A stretch of DNA of 64,000 bases from Streptosporangium sp. NBC_01495 (GCF_036250735.1 NZ_CP109430.1:10044001-10108000), one strand, 5' to 3'; positions 1-8,598 are shown, counted from the stretch's first letter. The notes: generated by a model not told the origin, from the sequence alone. Numbers and translations: made by a program.

Positions 1-811
1 GGGAGAGTTGGTCCCACGACTCCAGGTGCATGCGGATCCGCCGCGCGACCAGGTAGCTGCCGCCCGCCATCCACGCCGGCCCGTCGGCGGCACCCACCCA
101 GACGTGCTGGTCGAGCGCGGCGTGGTCGTCGTGCGGGATGTTGTCGGTGCCGTCCTTGAAGCCCATGAGGTTGCGCGGGGTGAGCTGGGTGGGCGTGGTC
201 GAGGAGGTTTTGCCGTACCCGAGCTGCGACCATCGCACGCTCACCCGGCCCAGCCCGATGCGGGCCAGCGTGCGGATGGCGTGCACCGCGACCTGCGGGT
301 CGTCGGCGCATGCCTGGACGGCGATGTCGCCGCCACCGCGTGCCGGGTCGAGCTTCTCACCGGGGAAGGGGGGTAGGTCGGCCAGCGCGGGAGGCCGCGA
401 GGCGGCCAGGCCGAAGCGATCTTCCCCCGCACGCTCGAACAGCGTGGGCCCGAATCCGACGGTCAGCGTCAAGCTGGAGGCGGGCAGGTCAAGGGCCTCG
501 CCGGAGTCGTCGGCGGCGCTGACACGACCCGCCGTCATCAACTCGGCGGCCCTGGTCCAGGAGACCAGGAGGGAGATCAGCTCCTCGCGCGTGCCCACGG
601 TCACGTCGAAGGCCGCGAAGTGGAGGCGGTCCTGTACGGGCGTCGCGATGCCCGCCTGGTGTGGCCCATGAAAGTCCACGACCGGTGCCGGGGCCGCGCT
701 CGTCGACGGCTCCGGCTCACCCAGCAGAAAGGCGCCCGCCGTCGCCGCCGCACCGGCCACCACGCCCGCGCCAGAGGCGGTCAGCAGCCCGCGCCTGCTC
801 AGTCTCCCCAC
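1..811 (-). CDS. Dyp-type peroxidase, Tat-exported (EfeB-like), 3' part cut by window edge
   Basis: Partial gene; about 270 N-terminal residues are visible. The GTG start at 811 follows a GGAGGGGG ribosome site. The N-terminus carries a twin-arginine motif (SRRGLL) and a hydrophobic stretch to about residue 30, so export by the Tat pathway is expected. Residues about 217-224 read GFKDGTDN, the GxxDG signature of dye-decolorizing peroxidases with the catalytic distal aspartate; the proximal haem histidine lies beyond the edge. The family oxidises organic substrates or releases iron from haem with H2O2. It is often encoded with EfeU/EfeO, but no such gene lies upstream here, so it is first in its unit or alone. 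Confidence 0.9.
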   Translation of the reverse strand, partial: MGRLSRRGLLTASGAGVVAGAAATAGAFLLGEPEPSTSAAPAPVVDFHGPHQAGIATPVQDRLHFAAFDVTVGTREELISLLVSWTRAAELMTAGRVSAADDSGEALDLPASSLTLTVGFGPTLFERAGEDRFGLAASRPPALADLPPFPGEKLDPARGGGDIAVQACADDPQVAVHAIRTLARIGLGRVSVRWSQLGYGKTSSTTPTQLTPRNLMGFKDGTDNIPHDDHAALDQHVWVGAADGPAWMAGGSYLVARRIRMHLESWDQLS

Positions 812-1145
812 CGGACCCCCTCCGAAGATCTTGACTTTATCCTGCCGCGTTTTCGTACATGAACATTTATTGCATCTTGCTCACGCGTACCTCCATCTGG
901 GTGATCTCTGACAGGGTTTATCAACTTTTTACTAATTTTGACCGTTATATCAGGTTTTGCATGGTATTCATCACTTTGGGCTTATCGTCCGTTTGGAATA
1001 AACCGTAGGAACCGTGCAGAAAACTGCATGGTTCCACCCCTGTGCGGGCCGTTAGCGTCGCACCGCGTGGGGGTTCCGTGAGCCTCCCGCAGGGCTGGGG
1101 TCAGCCAAGACAGGTCGTTTGCCTTCCCAAAGGATGATCATCACC
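812..1145. other. AT-rich divergent intergenic region
   Basis: Non-coding gap between the peroxidase (leftward) and the ThuA-like gene (rightward). Bases 830-1010 are strikingly AT-rich for this genome. It holds the palindromic operator at 1008-1035 and, about 50 bp upstream, a half-site-like TTGCATGGTATTC at about 958-970. No small gene with a ribosome site was seen. Confidence 0.6.
1008..1057 (+). promoter_or_regulatory. Palindromic operator with promoter, copy 1 of the sugar-cluster element
   Basis: Arms GGAACCGTGCAG (1008-1019) and CTGCATGGTTCC (1024-1035) form an inverted repeat with one mismatch and a 4-nt AAAA centre. A TTAGCG -10-like hexamer follows at 1052-1057, so the operator overlaps the -35 region, as a repressor site would. 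Related elements lie at 2951-3015 and 4584-4648, all sharing AGGAA, 14 nt, GCATGG. The binding protein is not encoded in this window. Confidence 0.65.
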
Positions 1146-1871
1146 GTGCGAGTCACAATCTGGAACGAAGGCCTCCACGAGCGCACCAAACCGGAGATGG
1201 CCGAGATCTATCCGGACGGAATCCACGGCGCGATCGCCGACGGTCTCCGCGCGGCCCTGCCGGGCTCCCAGGTCCGGACGGGCACGCTTGAGCAGCCCCA
1301 TCAAGGACTGTCCCCGGAGCTGCTCGAGCAGACCGACGTTCTCCTCTGGTGGGGTCACACGGCGCACGATCAGGTCGACGACGGCCTGGTCGAGCGGGTC
1401 GCGTCCCGGGTGCTCGGCGGGATGGGCCTCATCGTGCTCCACTCCGGGCACTACTCGAAGATCTTCCGCAAGCTCATGGGGACGACCTGCTCCCTCGCGT
1501 GGCGAAACGACGGAGAGCGCGAACTGGTCTGGACGATCGCTCCGGGCCATGCGATCGCGGCCGGGGTCGACCAGCCCATCGTCATCGGCGAGCAGGAGAT
1601 GTACGGGGAACCCTTCGACATCCCCGATCCCGACGAGATCGTCTTCATCAGTTCCTTCGCCGGCGGCGAGGTCTTCCGCTCCGGCGTGACGTACCGCCGT
1701 GGCCGGGGCCGCGTCTTCTACTTCGGTCCCGGCGATGAGGCCTACCCCGTCTATCGCCACCCGCAGGTCCGGCTCGTCCTCGCGAACGCCGTGCGCTGGG
1801 CGATGCCCGGCTCCGCCGTGGTGCCCCCGGCCTCGGCGTACCGGCAACCGCTGACCGACTGGGACGCCTGA
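1146..1871 (+). CDS. ThuA-like domain protein (trehalose-utilization family)
   Basis: About 241 residues with a class I glutamine-amidotransferase-like fold: an N-terminal strand VRVTIWNE, the [12 protein letters not shown] segment, [11 protein letters not shown], and a late [13 protein letters not shown] stretch, all typical of ThuA proteins. The biochemical role of the family is poorly defined; members sit in sugar-uptake and dehydrogenase operons. GTG 1146 is preferred because it gives the usual VRVTIWNE N-terminus, with AAGGA about 11 nt upstream. ATG 1134 and the longer form from 1119 are in frame but crowd the ribosome site. It is first in a co-directional cluster with a dehydrogenase, transporter and isomerase, suggesting sugar-derivative catabolism. 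Confidence 0.88.
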   Translation: MRVTIWNEGLHERTKPEMAEIYPDGIHGAIADGLRAALPGSQVRTGTLEQPHQGLSPELLEQTDVLLWWGHTAHDQVDDGLVERVASRVLGGMGLIVLHSGHYSKIFRKLMGTTCSLAWRNDGERELVWTIAPGHAIAAGVDQPIVIGEQEMYGEPFDIPDPDEIVFISSFAGGEVFRSGVTYRRGRGRVFYFGPGDEAYPVYRHPQVRLVLANAVRWAMPGSAVVPPASAYRQPLTDWDA

Positions 1872-1898
1872 GCCCTCCAAATAAACAGAGAGGCAGTA

Positions 1899-2945
1899 AT
1901 GAACAAAGTGGTGAGCTTCACCGCCTCGCGCGTCGCCGAGGTGGTCGAGGAGCCGGTACGCCCGATGACCGAGCACGACGTCCGCGTACGCACCCTTTTC
2001 TCCGGCATCTCCGCCGGTACGGAGCTGACGGCTTACCGGGGCACCAACCCCTATCTGACGAAGCAGTGGGACAACCGGCTTCGGTTGTTCGTCGACGGCA
2101 CGGCCTCGCGTGAGTACCCCCTGCTCGGCTGGGGTTACGAGGAGGTCGGTGAGGTCGTCGAGATCGGCGCCGCCGTCGAGGGGTTGTCCGTCGGAGACCG
2201 CATCTGGGGAACGTGGGGGCACCGCAGCGAGACGGTCGTCACCGGTGAGTACACCCGTGGCCGGGTGCTGGCTCCGGAGGTGAACCCGCGGGTCGGGATG
2301 TTCTCGCAGATCGGCGGGATCGCGCTCAACGTCGTGCTCGACGCCGACATCCACGTCGGAGAGACCGTCGCCGTGTTCGGGCTCGGGGTGCCCGGCCAGC
2401 TGGTCGCCCAGCTCGCCCGGCTGAACGGCGCGCGGGTGATCGCGGTCGACGGCGTGGCCTCGCGTCGTGAGCTGGCGCTCGAACTGGGCGCGGCGGAGGC
2501 GCTCGACCCCGCGGACGGCGAGGTCGCGGAGCGGATCCGGGCCCGGACCGACGGACGGGGCGCGGACGTGTGCCTCGAGGTGACCGGCAACTACGCGGCG
2601 CTCCACGAGGCCATCCGGTCGGTGGCCTACAGCTCCCGCGTCTGCGCGGCGGGCTTCATGCAGGGCGACGGCATCGGGCTGCGGCTCGGCGAGGAGTTTC
2701 ACCACAACCGCGTCCAGGTGGTGTCCACCCAGATCTCCGGGGTGGCGCCGGCGTTGCAGCACCGCTGGAACCGGTTCCGGCTCGACAGTACGGCGATGTC
2801 GCTGGCCGAGTCCGGAGCCCTGCGGGTGACCGAGCTCATCAGTCACACGTTCCCGTTGGAACGGGCCGCCGAGGCGTTCCAGCTGCTCGACGGGGCCTCG
2901 CAGGACGTCCTGCAGGTGGTCCTTCAGGTCGGCGACTCCGCGTAG
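1899..2945 (+). CDS. Zinc-type alcohol dehydrogenase-like (MDR) oxidoreductase
   Basis: 348 residues of the medium-chain dehydrogenase/reductase family. A GroES-like N-terminal half contains GWGYEEVGEVVEIG and VGDRIWGTWGHRSE. The Rossmann half carries a variant nucleotide motif, AVFGLGVPGQLVAQLA (around residues 160-175), followed by IAVDGVASRRELALELGA. The usual structural-zinc cysteine lobe is not evident, so it may be a zinc-poor or zinc-independent member. Substrate is unknown; context suggests a sugar alcohol or inositol-like compound. It lies 27 bp after the ThuA-like gene with GAGAGG upstream of the ATG. Confidence 0.85.
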   Translation: MNKVVSFTASRVAEVVEEPVRPMTEHDVRVRTLFSGISAGTELTAYRGTNPYLTKQWDNRLRLFVDGTASREYPLLGWGYEEVGEVVEIGAAVEGLSVGDRIWGTWGHRSETVVTGEYTRGRVLAPEVNPRVGMFSQIGGIALNVVLDADIHVGETVAVFGLGVPGQLVAQLARLNGARVIAVDGVASRRELALELGAAEALDPADGEVAERIRARTDGRGADVCLEVTGNYAALHEAIRSVAYSSRVCAAGFMQGDGIGLRLGEEFHHNRVQVVSTQISGVAPALQHRWNRFRLDSTAMSLAESGALRVTELISHTFPLERAAEAFQLLDGASQDVLQVVLQVGDSA

Positions 2946-2950
2946 CCGCA

Positions 2951-3015
2951 GTGTAAGAAAAATCAGGAAAGCGGCAGGATATCGCATGGTTTCGCCGGAT
3001 CGTGCGTCCTAGCTT
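2951..3015 (+). promoter_or_regulatory. Operator/promoter element, copy 2, before the binding-protein gene
   Basis: Bases 2951-2989 align without gaps to 4584-4622 (29 of 39 identical). Shared blocks are GTGTAAG, AGGAA and GCATGG. Exactly 20 nt after GCATGG comes TAGCTT (3010-3015), a plausible -10. The same core is more symmetric at 1008-1035. This suggests separate, co-regulated transcription of the transporter gene from within the cluster. Confidence 0.6.
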
Positions 3016-3071
3016 CGAAGGAATCGTCGCGCTCTCGCGACAACGCACAGCACAAACACAGCGGAGTCAAG

Positions 3072-4487
3072 ATGACCGATCTATCTCACCGCGGCATATA
3101 CGAATCACTCCGTCGGACGCGCTGGACGAGAGCTCTCGCGGCGGTCACCACGGTGCCGCTTCTGCTCCTGGGCTGCGCGTCGGCCGAACAACCCGTCGCG
3201 AGCGTGCCGACCGGCGAGATCGGCGGCAGCCTGAAGTACTGGGTCGGTCTGGACTCCGTCGACGACGCCGGTGTCGCCGAATTCAACCGCCTTTACATCG
3301 AGCCGTTCAAGAAGCAGTATCCGAAGGCCGATTTCAAGCTCGAGCCCCAGAACAACGAAGGTCTCACCCAAAAGGTCCAGACGGCGCTCGCCGCGGGCCA
3401 GGGCCCGGACATCCTCCCGCTGAACTCGGCGATCGCCATCCCCTTCGCCGGTGCCGGTTACCTCGCCGATCTCGGAGGGATCGCCGCGGCGGAGAAGTGG
3501 AAAGAAAAGATCTTTCCCTGGGCCATGGACATCGGGGTCATCGACGGCAAACTCGTCGTGATGCCGGTGAGTTACGAGACCCTCGTGCTCTATTACAACA
3601 AGACGCTCTTCAAGAAGAACGGCTGGACCCCGCCGACCGATCGCGCCTCGCTGGAAGCTCTCATGGCGAAGATGGTGGCGGCCGGAGTCACGCCCTTCAG
3701 CAACGCCAACGCCGACTACGTCGGTGCCACCGAGCACGTGCTCTCGTGCTTCTTCAACATGGTCGCGGGCCCCGGCAAGATCCACGATGCCCTCACCGGC
3801 AAGATTCAGTTCACCGACCAGGCGTTCGTCGACACGATCGACCTGATGGTCGACTACTTCAAGAAGGGCTACTTCAGCGGCGGCGTCAAGCAGTACTTCG
3901 CGACGTCCGACCCGCAGAAGATGGCCAAGCTCGCCAACGGAGAGTCCGGCATGTTCCTGTCGGGCAGCTGGGAGATCGGCGTGATGAGCGAGTACTTCGA
4001 GAAGAGCGGAAGCGAGTGGGACTGGGCTCCCCTCCCGCCGCTCGCGCCCGGAGTGCCGAGCGACGTCTTCCCGCTCGCGGTCGGCGACGCCATGGCCCTC
4101 AACGCCGCCAGCCCGAACCTCGGCGCGGCCTCGGCGTACATGAAGTGGAAGTTCTCCGACTCCGACGCCAACTGGCAGGCGATCAAGGAATTCGGCGACC
4201 TGCCCCTTCCCGTCAAGTTCGATCCCTCCGCGGCGCCCGAGGGCATCGACCCGCGATTCATCTCGCAGTACACGGCCATCAGTGACGCGTCGCTGGCGAA
4301 GAAGGTCGGCTACGTGACGTGGACGTCGTTCGGCTCCTCTGCGGAGGCCTACCTCCTCGAGAACGAGGACCGGTTGCTGACCGGCGACCTGACGTCGAAG
4401 GACTTCCTCGCGGGTGTCTCCGAGGCGTTCAAGCAGGACCATGACGCGGGCCGCATCCCGCCGGTCTTCGACACGACGGCGAGGTAG
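3072..4487 (+). CDS. ABC transporter substrate-binding lipoprotein (carbohydrate, family 1)
   Basis: 471 residues. A long basic N-terminus precedes a hydrophobic signal and the lipobox LLLGC with Cys35, so the mature protein is lipid-anchored outside the membrane. The body matches family 1 solute-binding proteins: a GPDILPLNSAI segment, the YETLVLYYNKTLFKKNGWTPP stretch near residues 175-195, and FLSGSWEIG. It captures a sugar or oligosaccharide for the two downstream permeases. GGAG lies 5 nt before the ATG. No cognate ATPase is nearby, which fits actinomycete systems energised by a shared MsiK-type ATPase encoded elsewhere (inference). Confidence 0.92.
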   Translation: MTDLSHRGIYESLRRTRWTRALAAVTTVPLLLLGCASAEQPVASVPTGEIGGSLKYWVGLDSVDDAGVAEFNRLYIEPFKKQYPKADFKLEPQNNEGLTQKVQTALAAGQGPDILPLNSAIAIPFAGAGYLADLGGIAAAEKWKEKIFPWAMDIGVIDGKLVVMPVSYETLVLYYNKTLFKKNGWTPPTDRASLEALMAKMVAAGVTPFSNANADYVGATEHVLSCFFNMVAGPGKIHDALTGKIQFTDQAFVDTIDLMVDYFKKGYFSGGVKQYFATSDPQKMAKLANGESGMFLSGSWEIGVMSEYFEKSGSEWDWAPLPPLAPGVPSDVFPLAVGDAMALNAASPNLGAASAYMKWKFSDSDANWQAIKEFGDLPLPVKFDPSAAPEGIDPRFISQYTAISDASLAKKVGYVTWTSFGSSAEAYLLENEDRLLTGDLTSKDFLAGVSEAFKQDHDAGRIPPVFDTTAR

Positions 4488-4583
4488 CACCACCGGTTCG
4501 GCGGCGTCGGAGCCGTTCCCGGGAAGGGGGGCGGCTCCGACGCCTTCAACTCACATTTCCGCAGGTCCAGGCGTTTTACGTCG

Positions 4584-4648
4584 GTGTAAGGAATCTAAGG
4601 AAGTCGGAGCGATACCGCATGGAAACGTCCCGGACACCGACATAGCGT
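4584..4648 (+). promoter_or_regulatory. Operator/promoter element, copy 3, before the permease genes
   Basis: Bases 4584-4622 repeat the element at 2951-2989, and TAGCGT (4643-4648) sits at the same 20-nt spacing after GCATGG. It lies in the gap between the binding-protein gene and the permease genes, so the permeases probably have their own regulated promoter. Confidence 0.6.
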
Positions 4649-4703
4649 GGCGACCTGCCACCGCGGAGAACTGCGGATTTATGAAGACCATCATGGAGTC
4701 CAA

Positions 4704-4739
4704 ATGACCACTCGAGCCAATTCGCTCGCGGCGCGATGA
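4704..4739 (+). other. 11-codon upstream ORF coupled to the first permease
   Basis: ATG 4704 has a good GGAG 5 nt upstream and encodes MTTRANSLAAR, ending at TGA 4737-4739. Its stop overlaps the permease ATG at 4736 as ATGA. The permease start itself has no Shine-Dalgarno sequence, so this short ORF may deliver ribosomes to it. A frameshift that detached an original N-terminus is the alternative. Confidence 0.4.
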
Positions 4740-5686
4740 CAACGGCATCCGCATCGGCGCAGGCGGAATCGGCGGCATGGGAGGCGCAAGGGTCCCCTCC
4801 TCGTCGCGTTCGATTCCACATGAATTCCCGTCTCGTCGCGATCGCGTTCATGCTGCCCGCGCTCGCCGTCAACCTCCTGGTCATCGGCGGACCGACGGTC
4901 AGCAGCATCTTTTACTCGTTCACCGACTGGAACGGCATCACCGCCCCGAAGTTCACGGGACTGGAAAACTGGATTCGCCTGGTCGGTGATGACAGGTTCT
5001 GGCGGGCGATCGGCCACAACTTCATCTACCTGATCATTTTCCTGACCGTGCCGATGGCGATGGGCCTTCTCGGCGCGTTCATGCTCTCGCGCGTCCGCCG
5101 CGGAGCCGCGCTTTTCCGGGTGCTCTATTTCATCCCCTATCTGCTCGTCAGTGTGATCACGGCGCAGATCTGGCGTAACATACTCGATCCCGAGTTCGGT
5201 ATCGCGTCGGCGTTGAACGGCATCGGCATTCACTGGCTTGACGGCGTCTTCTTCTTCGCCGACGAGCGTTTCGCGCTCTACAGCGTCGCGTTCGTCGACA
5301 ACTGGCACTTCTGGGGCTTCCTCGTCGTGCTCTTCCTCGCGGCCATGCAGGGCATCGACGGGAGCCTGTACGAGGCCGCGCGCATCGACGGCGCGAACGC
5401 CTGGCAGGAGTTCCGTTACGTGGTGCTGCCGGGCATCCGGCCGACGTTGACCTTCGCTTTGACGATCGTCGCGATCGGCAGCCTGCTCGTCTACGACTAC
5501 CCCTTCATTCTCACCGGGGGCGGTCCTGCGGGCGCCACGGATGTCGCGTCGCTCCTGGTCAACAGGACGGGCATCGTCGCGCGGGAGGCGGGCTACGCCT
5601 CGGCGCTCGCCCTGGCGCTGTCCATCCTGAGCGCGATCTTCCTGATGTTGTTCGGATTCCTGCGTCGTCGGGAGGATGAGGTCTGA
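4736..5686 (+). CDS. Sugar ABC transporter permease, MalF-like
   Basis: 316 residues with six predicted membrane helices. The first (LVAIAFMLPALAVNLLVIG) starts near residue 33. The cytoplasmic EAA loop reads YEAARIDGANAWQEFRYVVLPGI, the contact site for the ATPase. Pairs with the next gene, whose ATG overlaps this stop (TGATG). ATG 4736 lacks a ribosome site of its own and may depend on the overlapping 11-codon ORF; ATG 4820 (MNSRLVAIAF) would still keep all membrane helices. Confidence 0.9.
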   Translation: MTTASASAQAESAAWEAQGSPPRRVRFHMNSRLVAIAFMLPALAVNLLVIGGPTVSSIFYSFTDWNGITAPKFTGLENWIRLVGDDRFWRAIGHNFIYLIIFLTVPMAMGLLGAFMLSRVRRGAALFRVLYFIPYLLVSVITAQIWRNILDPEFGIASALNGIGIHWLDGVFFFADERFALYSVAFVDNWHFWGFLVVLFLAAMQGIDGSLYEAARIDGANAWQEFRYVVLPGIRPTLTFALTIVAIGSLLVYDYPFILTGGGPAGATDVASLLVNRTGIVAREAGYASALALALSILSAIFLMLFGFLRRREDEV

Positions 5687-6567
5687 TGGCGATTCTCGCC
5701 GCTGTCCGAGGTCGCCGCCGCGAGCGATCCGTAATGAGGCCGCCCGGCGGTCTGGGCCCCACGCCGATCTCGTACACCGTGCTCACCCTGCTCGCGCTGT
5801 TCGCGATTCTTCCGGTGCTCGTGCTCGTCTTCAACTCGTTCAAGTCGAGTCTCGAGATCGGCAGCAATCCGCTCGGCCTGCCGTCGTCCGCCGACTTCTC
5901 GAACTTCGCGGAGGCGTGGCGGCGGGGCAACATGGCCCGGGGTTTCGCCAACACCGTGTTCCTCGTGGTGGGAACGGTCGTGGGGACCTGGCTCTGCGCG
6001 GGGACCGCGGCGTACTCGCTCGCGCGGCTCAACCTGCCGGGCAAACGCAAGGTCGAGACCTATCTGTTCATTCTCATCTCGCTGCCCGTGCAGATGTTCA
6101 TCGTGCCGCTGTTCTTCCTCTGGGTGCAGCTCGACCTGATCAACACGCTCCCCGGGCTCGTCATCATCTACGTCGCGCTCAACACCCCGTTCTCGGTGCT
6201 GCTGCTGCGCACGTTCCTGGTCGGCATCCCGAAGGAACTGGACGAGGCGGCCCGGCTGGACGGAGCCAACGAATGGCGCATCGCCACACGCATCATCCTG
6301 CCGCTCAGCTGGCCCGGCTTCATGACCGTCGGCCTGGTCTCGGGGCTCGGCGCGTACTCCGAGCTGCTGTTCGCGGTGACCTTCCTGGTCGACCCCGCAC
6401 AGATGCCGGTGGCGACATCGTTCCTGCAGTTCAGCCAGGGCCACACCCAGCTCTACAACCTCGTCAACGCGGCGGGCGTCATCATCGTCGTCCCGCTCAT
6501 CATCCTCTTCCTGCTCATGCAGCGCCGTTTCATCGCCGGTCTGGCCGCGAGCGGAAGCAAGGGATGA
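5686..6567 (+). CDS. Sugar ABC transporter permease, MalG-like
   Basis: 293 residues and six predicted helices. The EAA loop reads LDEAARLDGANEWRIATRIILPLS, and the C-terminal helix IIIVVPLIILFLLMQRRFIAGL is typical of carbohydrate MalG-type subunits. The start overlaps the stop of the first permease by one base, indicating translational coupling and 1:1 assembly. The N-terminal 20 residues are arginine-rich and probably cytoplasmic. Confidence 0.92.
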   Translation: MAILAAVRGRRRERSVMRPPGGLGPTPISYTVLTLLALFAILPVLVLVFNSFKSSLEIGSNPLGLPSSADFSNFAEAWRRGNMARGFANTVFLVVGTVVGTWLCAGTAAYSLARLNLPGKRKVETYLFILISLPVQMFIVPLFFLWVQLDLINTLPGLVIIYVALNTPFSVLLLRTFLVGIPKELDEAARLDGANEWRIATRIILPLSWPGFMTVGLVSGLGAYSELLFAVTFLVDPAQMPVATSFLQFSQGHTQLYNLVNAAGVIIVVPLIILFLLMQRRFIAGLAASGSKG

Positions 6568-6604
6568 CCCCATGCGTACCACCAATCGACCGGAGATCTG
6601 AGAA

Positions 6605-7399
6605 ATGACATTCCGACTGGCCGCGCAGGAGCGAATGCTCGAAGGCGACACCCTGGAGGAGAAGTACGCCTTCGCGCTTTCGGTGGGATTCGACGGCATC
6701 GAGCTGTCGGGGCGGGGAGACGGCGTCTTCGCCGCCCGTGCCGACGAGCTGGCCCGCGCCCGCGAAGCCGGAGTGGTGATGCCGAGCGCCGTGGTCGCAC
6801 AGGTCCCGTTCCTGGGCGACTTCGACCCGGAGCGCAGGCGTAAGGGGATTTCCGAACTGAGCGAACTGCTGCGCACGCTGCCGTTCGCCGGGGCGGCCGG
6901 AATCGTGTCCCCCAACGCCTTCGGCGTCTTCTCCAAGCGCCTTCCGCCTTTTGCCGTGCCGCGTGAGGACGACGAATCCCACCGGCTGCTCGTCGAGGCG
7001 CTGCGTGAGGTGGCCGTCGTCGGCGAGGAGCACGGGAGCGCCGTTTTCCTCGAGCCGCTGAACCGGTTCGAGGACTACCTCGTCAACACGCTGGCGCAGG
7101 CGTCGCGGGTCGTGGACGAGATCGGCTCCCCGGCCGTACGCGTGATCGCCGACACCTTCCACATGTCGATCGAGGAATCCGACATCGGCGCGGCCATTCG
7201 TGCCGCCGGAGACAGGATCGCGCACGTCCAGCTGGGCGACAGCAACCGGCTTGAACCGGGCGCGGGCCACTACGACTGGGACGAGACGCTGACCGCGCTC
7301 GAGGAGATCGGGTATGACGGCTGGCTGGCGATGGAATGCGGGCTCAGCGGCGAACCCCGCGACGTGCTGCCGCGCGTTTCCCAGCTCCTGAAGCGCTGA
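6605..7399 (+). CDS. Sugar phosphate isomerase/epimerase family (xylose isomerase-like TIM barrel)
   Basis: 264 residues of the AP endonuclease 2/xylose isomerase-like barrel. Visible metal-site segments are FLEPLNRFEDYLVN with the catalytic glutamate, VIADTFHMSIEESD with Asp and His, HVQLGDSNRLEPGAGHYDW, and WLAMECGL. This pattern is shared by hydroxypyruvate, tagatose and inosose-type isomerases; the exact substrate cannot be read from the sequence. GGAG lies about 11 nt before the ATG. It is the last gene of the cluster and likely processes the imported sugar together with the dehydrogenase. Confidence 0.87.
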   Translation: MTFRLAAQERMLEGDTLEEKYAFALSVGFDGIELSGRGDGVFAARADELARAREAGVVMPSAVVAQVPFLGDFDPERRRKGISELSELLRTLPFAGAAGIVSPNAFGVFSKRLPPFAVPREDDESHRLLVEALREVAVVGEEHGSAVFLEPLNRFEDYLVNTLAQASRVVDEIGSPAVRVIADTFHMSIEESDIGAAIRAAGDRIAHVQLGDSNRLEPGAGHYDWDETLTALEEIGYDGWLAMECGLSGEPRDVLPRVSQLLKR

Positions 7400-7723
7400 T
7401 CTCAACCGTCCGGGGCCGGCTCTGGAGCGCTACGCTCCCAGGGGCGGATGAGAGACCCCGCAGCGGGCAGGGGCCGCGTTCCGCTGGGCGATTCCGCGGC
7501 CCCGGGCCGACGTCGGCGGTTCAACTGTCGGGCGACAGCCCCGGCGCGGGATTGCGGCCGGATCGGGATGCGGATGCGTATGCGGGAAGAAGCGCCGGAT
7601 GGCTCTCGCGTCTGCCACAGTTCTGTTTCCTGACCCTCGCATATGCGTGTGATTAAGACATGAGGCGGGAATGCTGCGGTAAAGATCCGTGCCCATGACC
7701 TGATCACGGGTGAGGGAGAGCTG
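7400..7723. other. Intergenic region after the sugar cluster
   Basis: Bases 7421-7442 hold a short imperfect hairpin (GGAGCG/CGCTCC) that could end the sugar transcript. The palindrome CGCATATGCG lies at 7638-7647, and CTGACC (7630-7635) with a TAAGAC (7654-7659) gives only a weak promoter candidate for the next gene. The GGGAGAG ribosome site for that gene is at about 7713-7719. No convincing gene. Confidence 0.4.
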
Positions 7724-8215
7724 ATGCGGACCACGTCGATCGACGTCCCCGATCGTGTCTGCGACGGCGGGCGGCTGCGCCTGTCGGGTGACCTGTCCGT
7801 TCCCGGGCTGTTGAGCATGGCCGATCTGCGGGCCCTGCCGCAGCGGACGGTGGAGGTCGGCTTCGCCTGCCGCACGTCGGGCACGCGGCACCACCGTTTC
7901 ACCGGCCCCCTGCTCCTGGACGTGGCCCGCGCGGCCGGGCCGGTCTTCGATGCCTCCGAGCGCAAGGACCGGCTGCGGTTCCTGGTGTCGGTGCTGGGGC
8001 GCGACGGTCATCACGCGGTGCTGTCGTGGGGGGAGATCGACCCGGAGTTCGGCGATGTCCCGGTGCTGGTGAGCGTCCAGATGGACGACGACGACCTTGA
8101 CGCGCGCGGGCCGCACCTGGTGGTGCCAGGGGACCGGTGCGGAGGGCGGCACATCAGCGAGGTCGTCGAGATCCGCGTCTGCGCGGACGCGCGGTTGTGG
8201 AGCCAGAACCTCTAG
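7724..8215 (+). CDS. Molybdopterin-dependent oxidoreductase-like protein (sulfite-oxidase Moco-binding fold)
   Basis: 163 residues. The sequence LRLSGDLSVPGLLSMADLRALP followed by FACRTSG and FTGPLLLDVARAAG follows the order of the Moco-binding domain of the sulfite oxidase family, in compact stand-alone form. The Cys in FACRTSG sits where the molybdenum-ligating cysteine is found. No signal peptide is seen, so it is probably cytosolic. A ModA gene and a molybdate-regulator relic nearby support the assignment. The last four bases overlap the convergent small gene. Confidence 0.75.
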   Translation: MRTTSIDVPDRVCDGGRLRLSGDLSVPGLLSMADLRALPQRTVEVGFACRTSGTRHHRFTGPLLLDVARAAGPVFDASERKDRLRFLVSVLGRDGHHAVLSWGEIDPEFGDVPVLVSVQMDDDDLDARGPHLVVPGDRCGGRHISEVVEIRVCADARLWSQNL

Positions 8216-8472
8216 TCACCGCACCCGCACGAGCAGGACGAGCCGGACGGCTCGGTGGGGTCGGCCCAGTGCAGGGCGATGAACGGCTCGGTACGGCAGG
8301 GGTGGTGCACCCGTTCGCGGGTGATGCGGTAGCGGGCGACGGTCTCGGGCTCTTCGGGCGAGCGGCGCGGGACGGGCACGGTGAGGGTGCCGATGTCCTG
8401 GTCGATGTGGGTGAGCATGCCGTGGCAGGGACCGCCCAGGCAGATGGCGTTGCGCGGCGGCGCGGCGGTCAT
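8212..8472 (-). CDS. Small hypothetical protein with Cys-rich tail
   Basis: 86 residues with no family I recognise. It begins MTAAPPRNAICLGGPCHGM and ends SCSCGCGD, so two cysteine clusters (CLGGPC and CSCGC) could bind metal. The middle contains ARYRITRERVHHPCRTEPFIALHW. It converges on the Moco-fold gene with a 4-bp overlap and lies downstream of modA on the same strand. A function in metal handling is a guess. Confidence 0.6.
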   Translation of the reverse strand: MTAAPPRNAICLGGPCHGMLTHIDQDIGTLTVPVPRRSPEEPETVARYRITRERVHHPCRTEPFIALHWADPTEPSGSSCSCGCGD

Positions 8473-8535
8473 GACGGCCCGCCCGCCGCACCGCCGGGCA
8501 GGCGGCGGGATGAGGCGCCTGCAGGGGTACCGCGG

Positions 8536-8568
8536 GGGCCCGGGGAGCGCTGTGCGCCTCCCGGGCCC
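8536..8568 (-). terminator. Hairpin terminator after modA
   Basis: Arms GGGCCCGGGGAGCGC and GCGCCTCCCGGGCCC pair at 13 of 15 positions around a 3-nt loop, 31 bp beyond the modA stop. No U-tract follows, as is usual for actinomycetes. Confidence 0.6.
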
Positions 8569-8598
8569 GCCGAGGTGACGGACGGTGTCATCGCCGTC

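Noticed and set aside
1101-2987. 628-residue minus-strand frame across the ThuA-like and dehydrogenase genes
   Set aside because: Antisense shadow without motifs; the plus-strand genes have clear families and ribosome sites.
7402-7965. Minus-strand frame across the gap before the Moco-fold gene
   Set aside because: Overlaps the sense gene in antisense and shows no family pattern.
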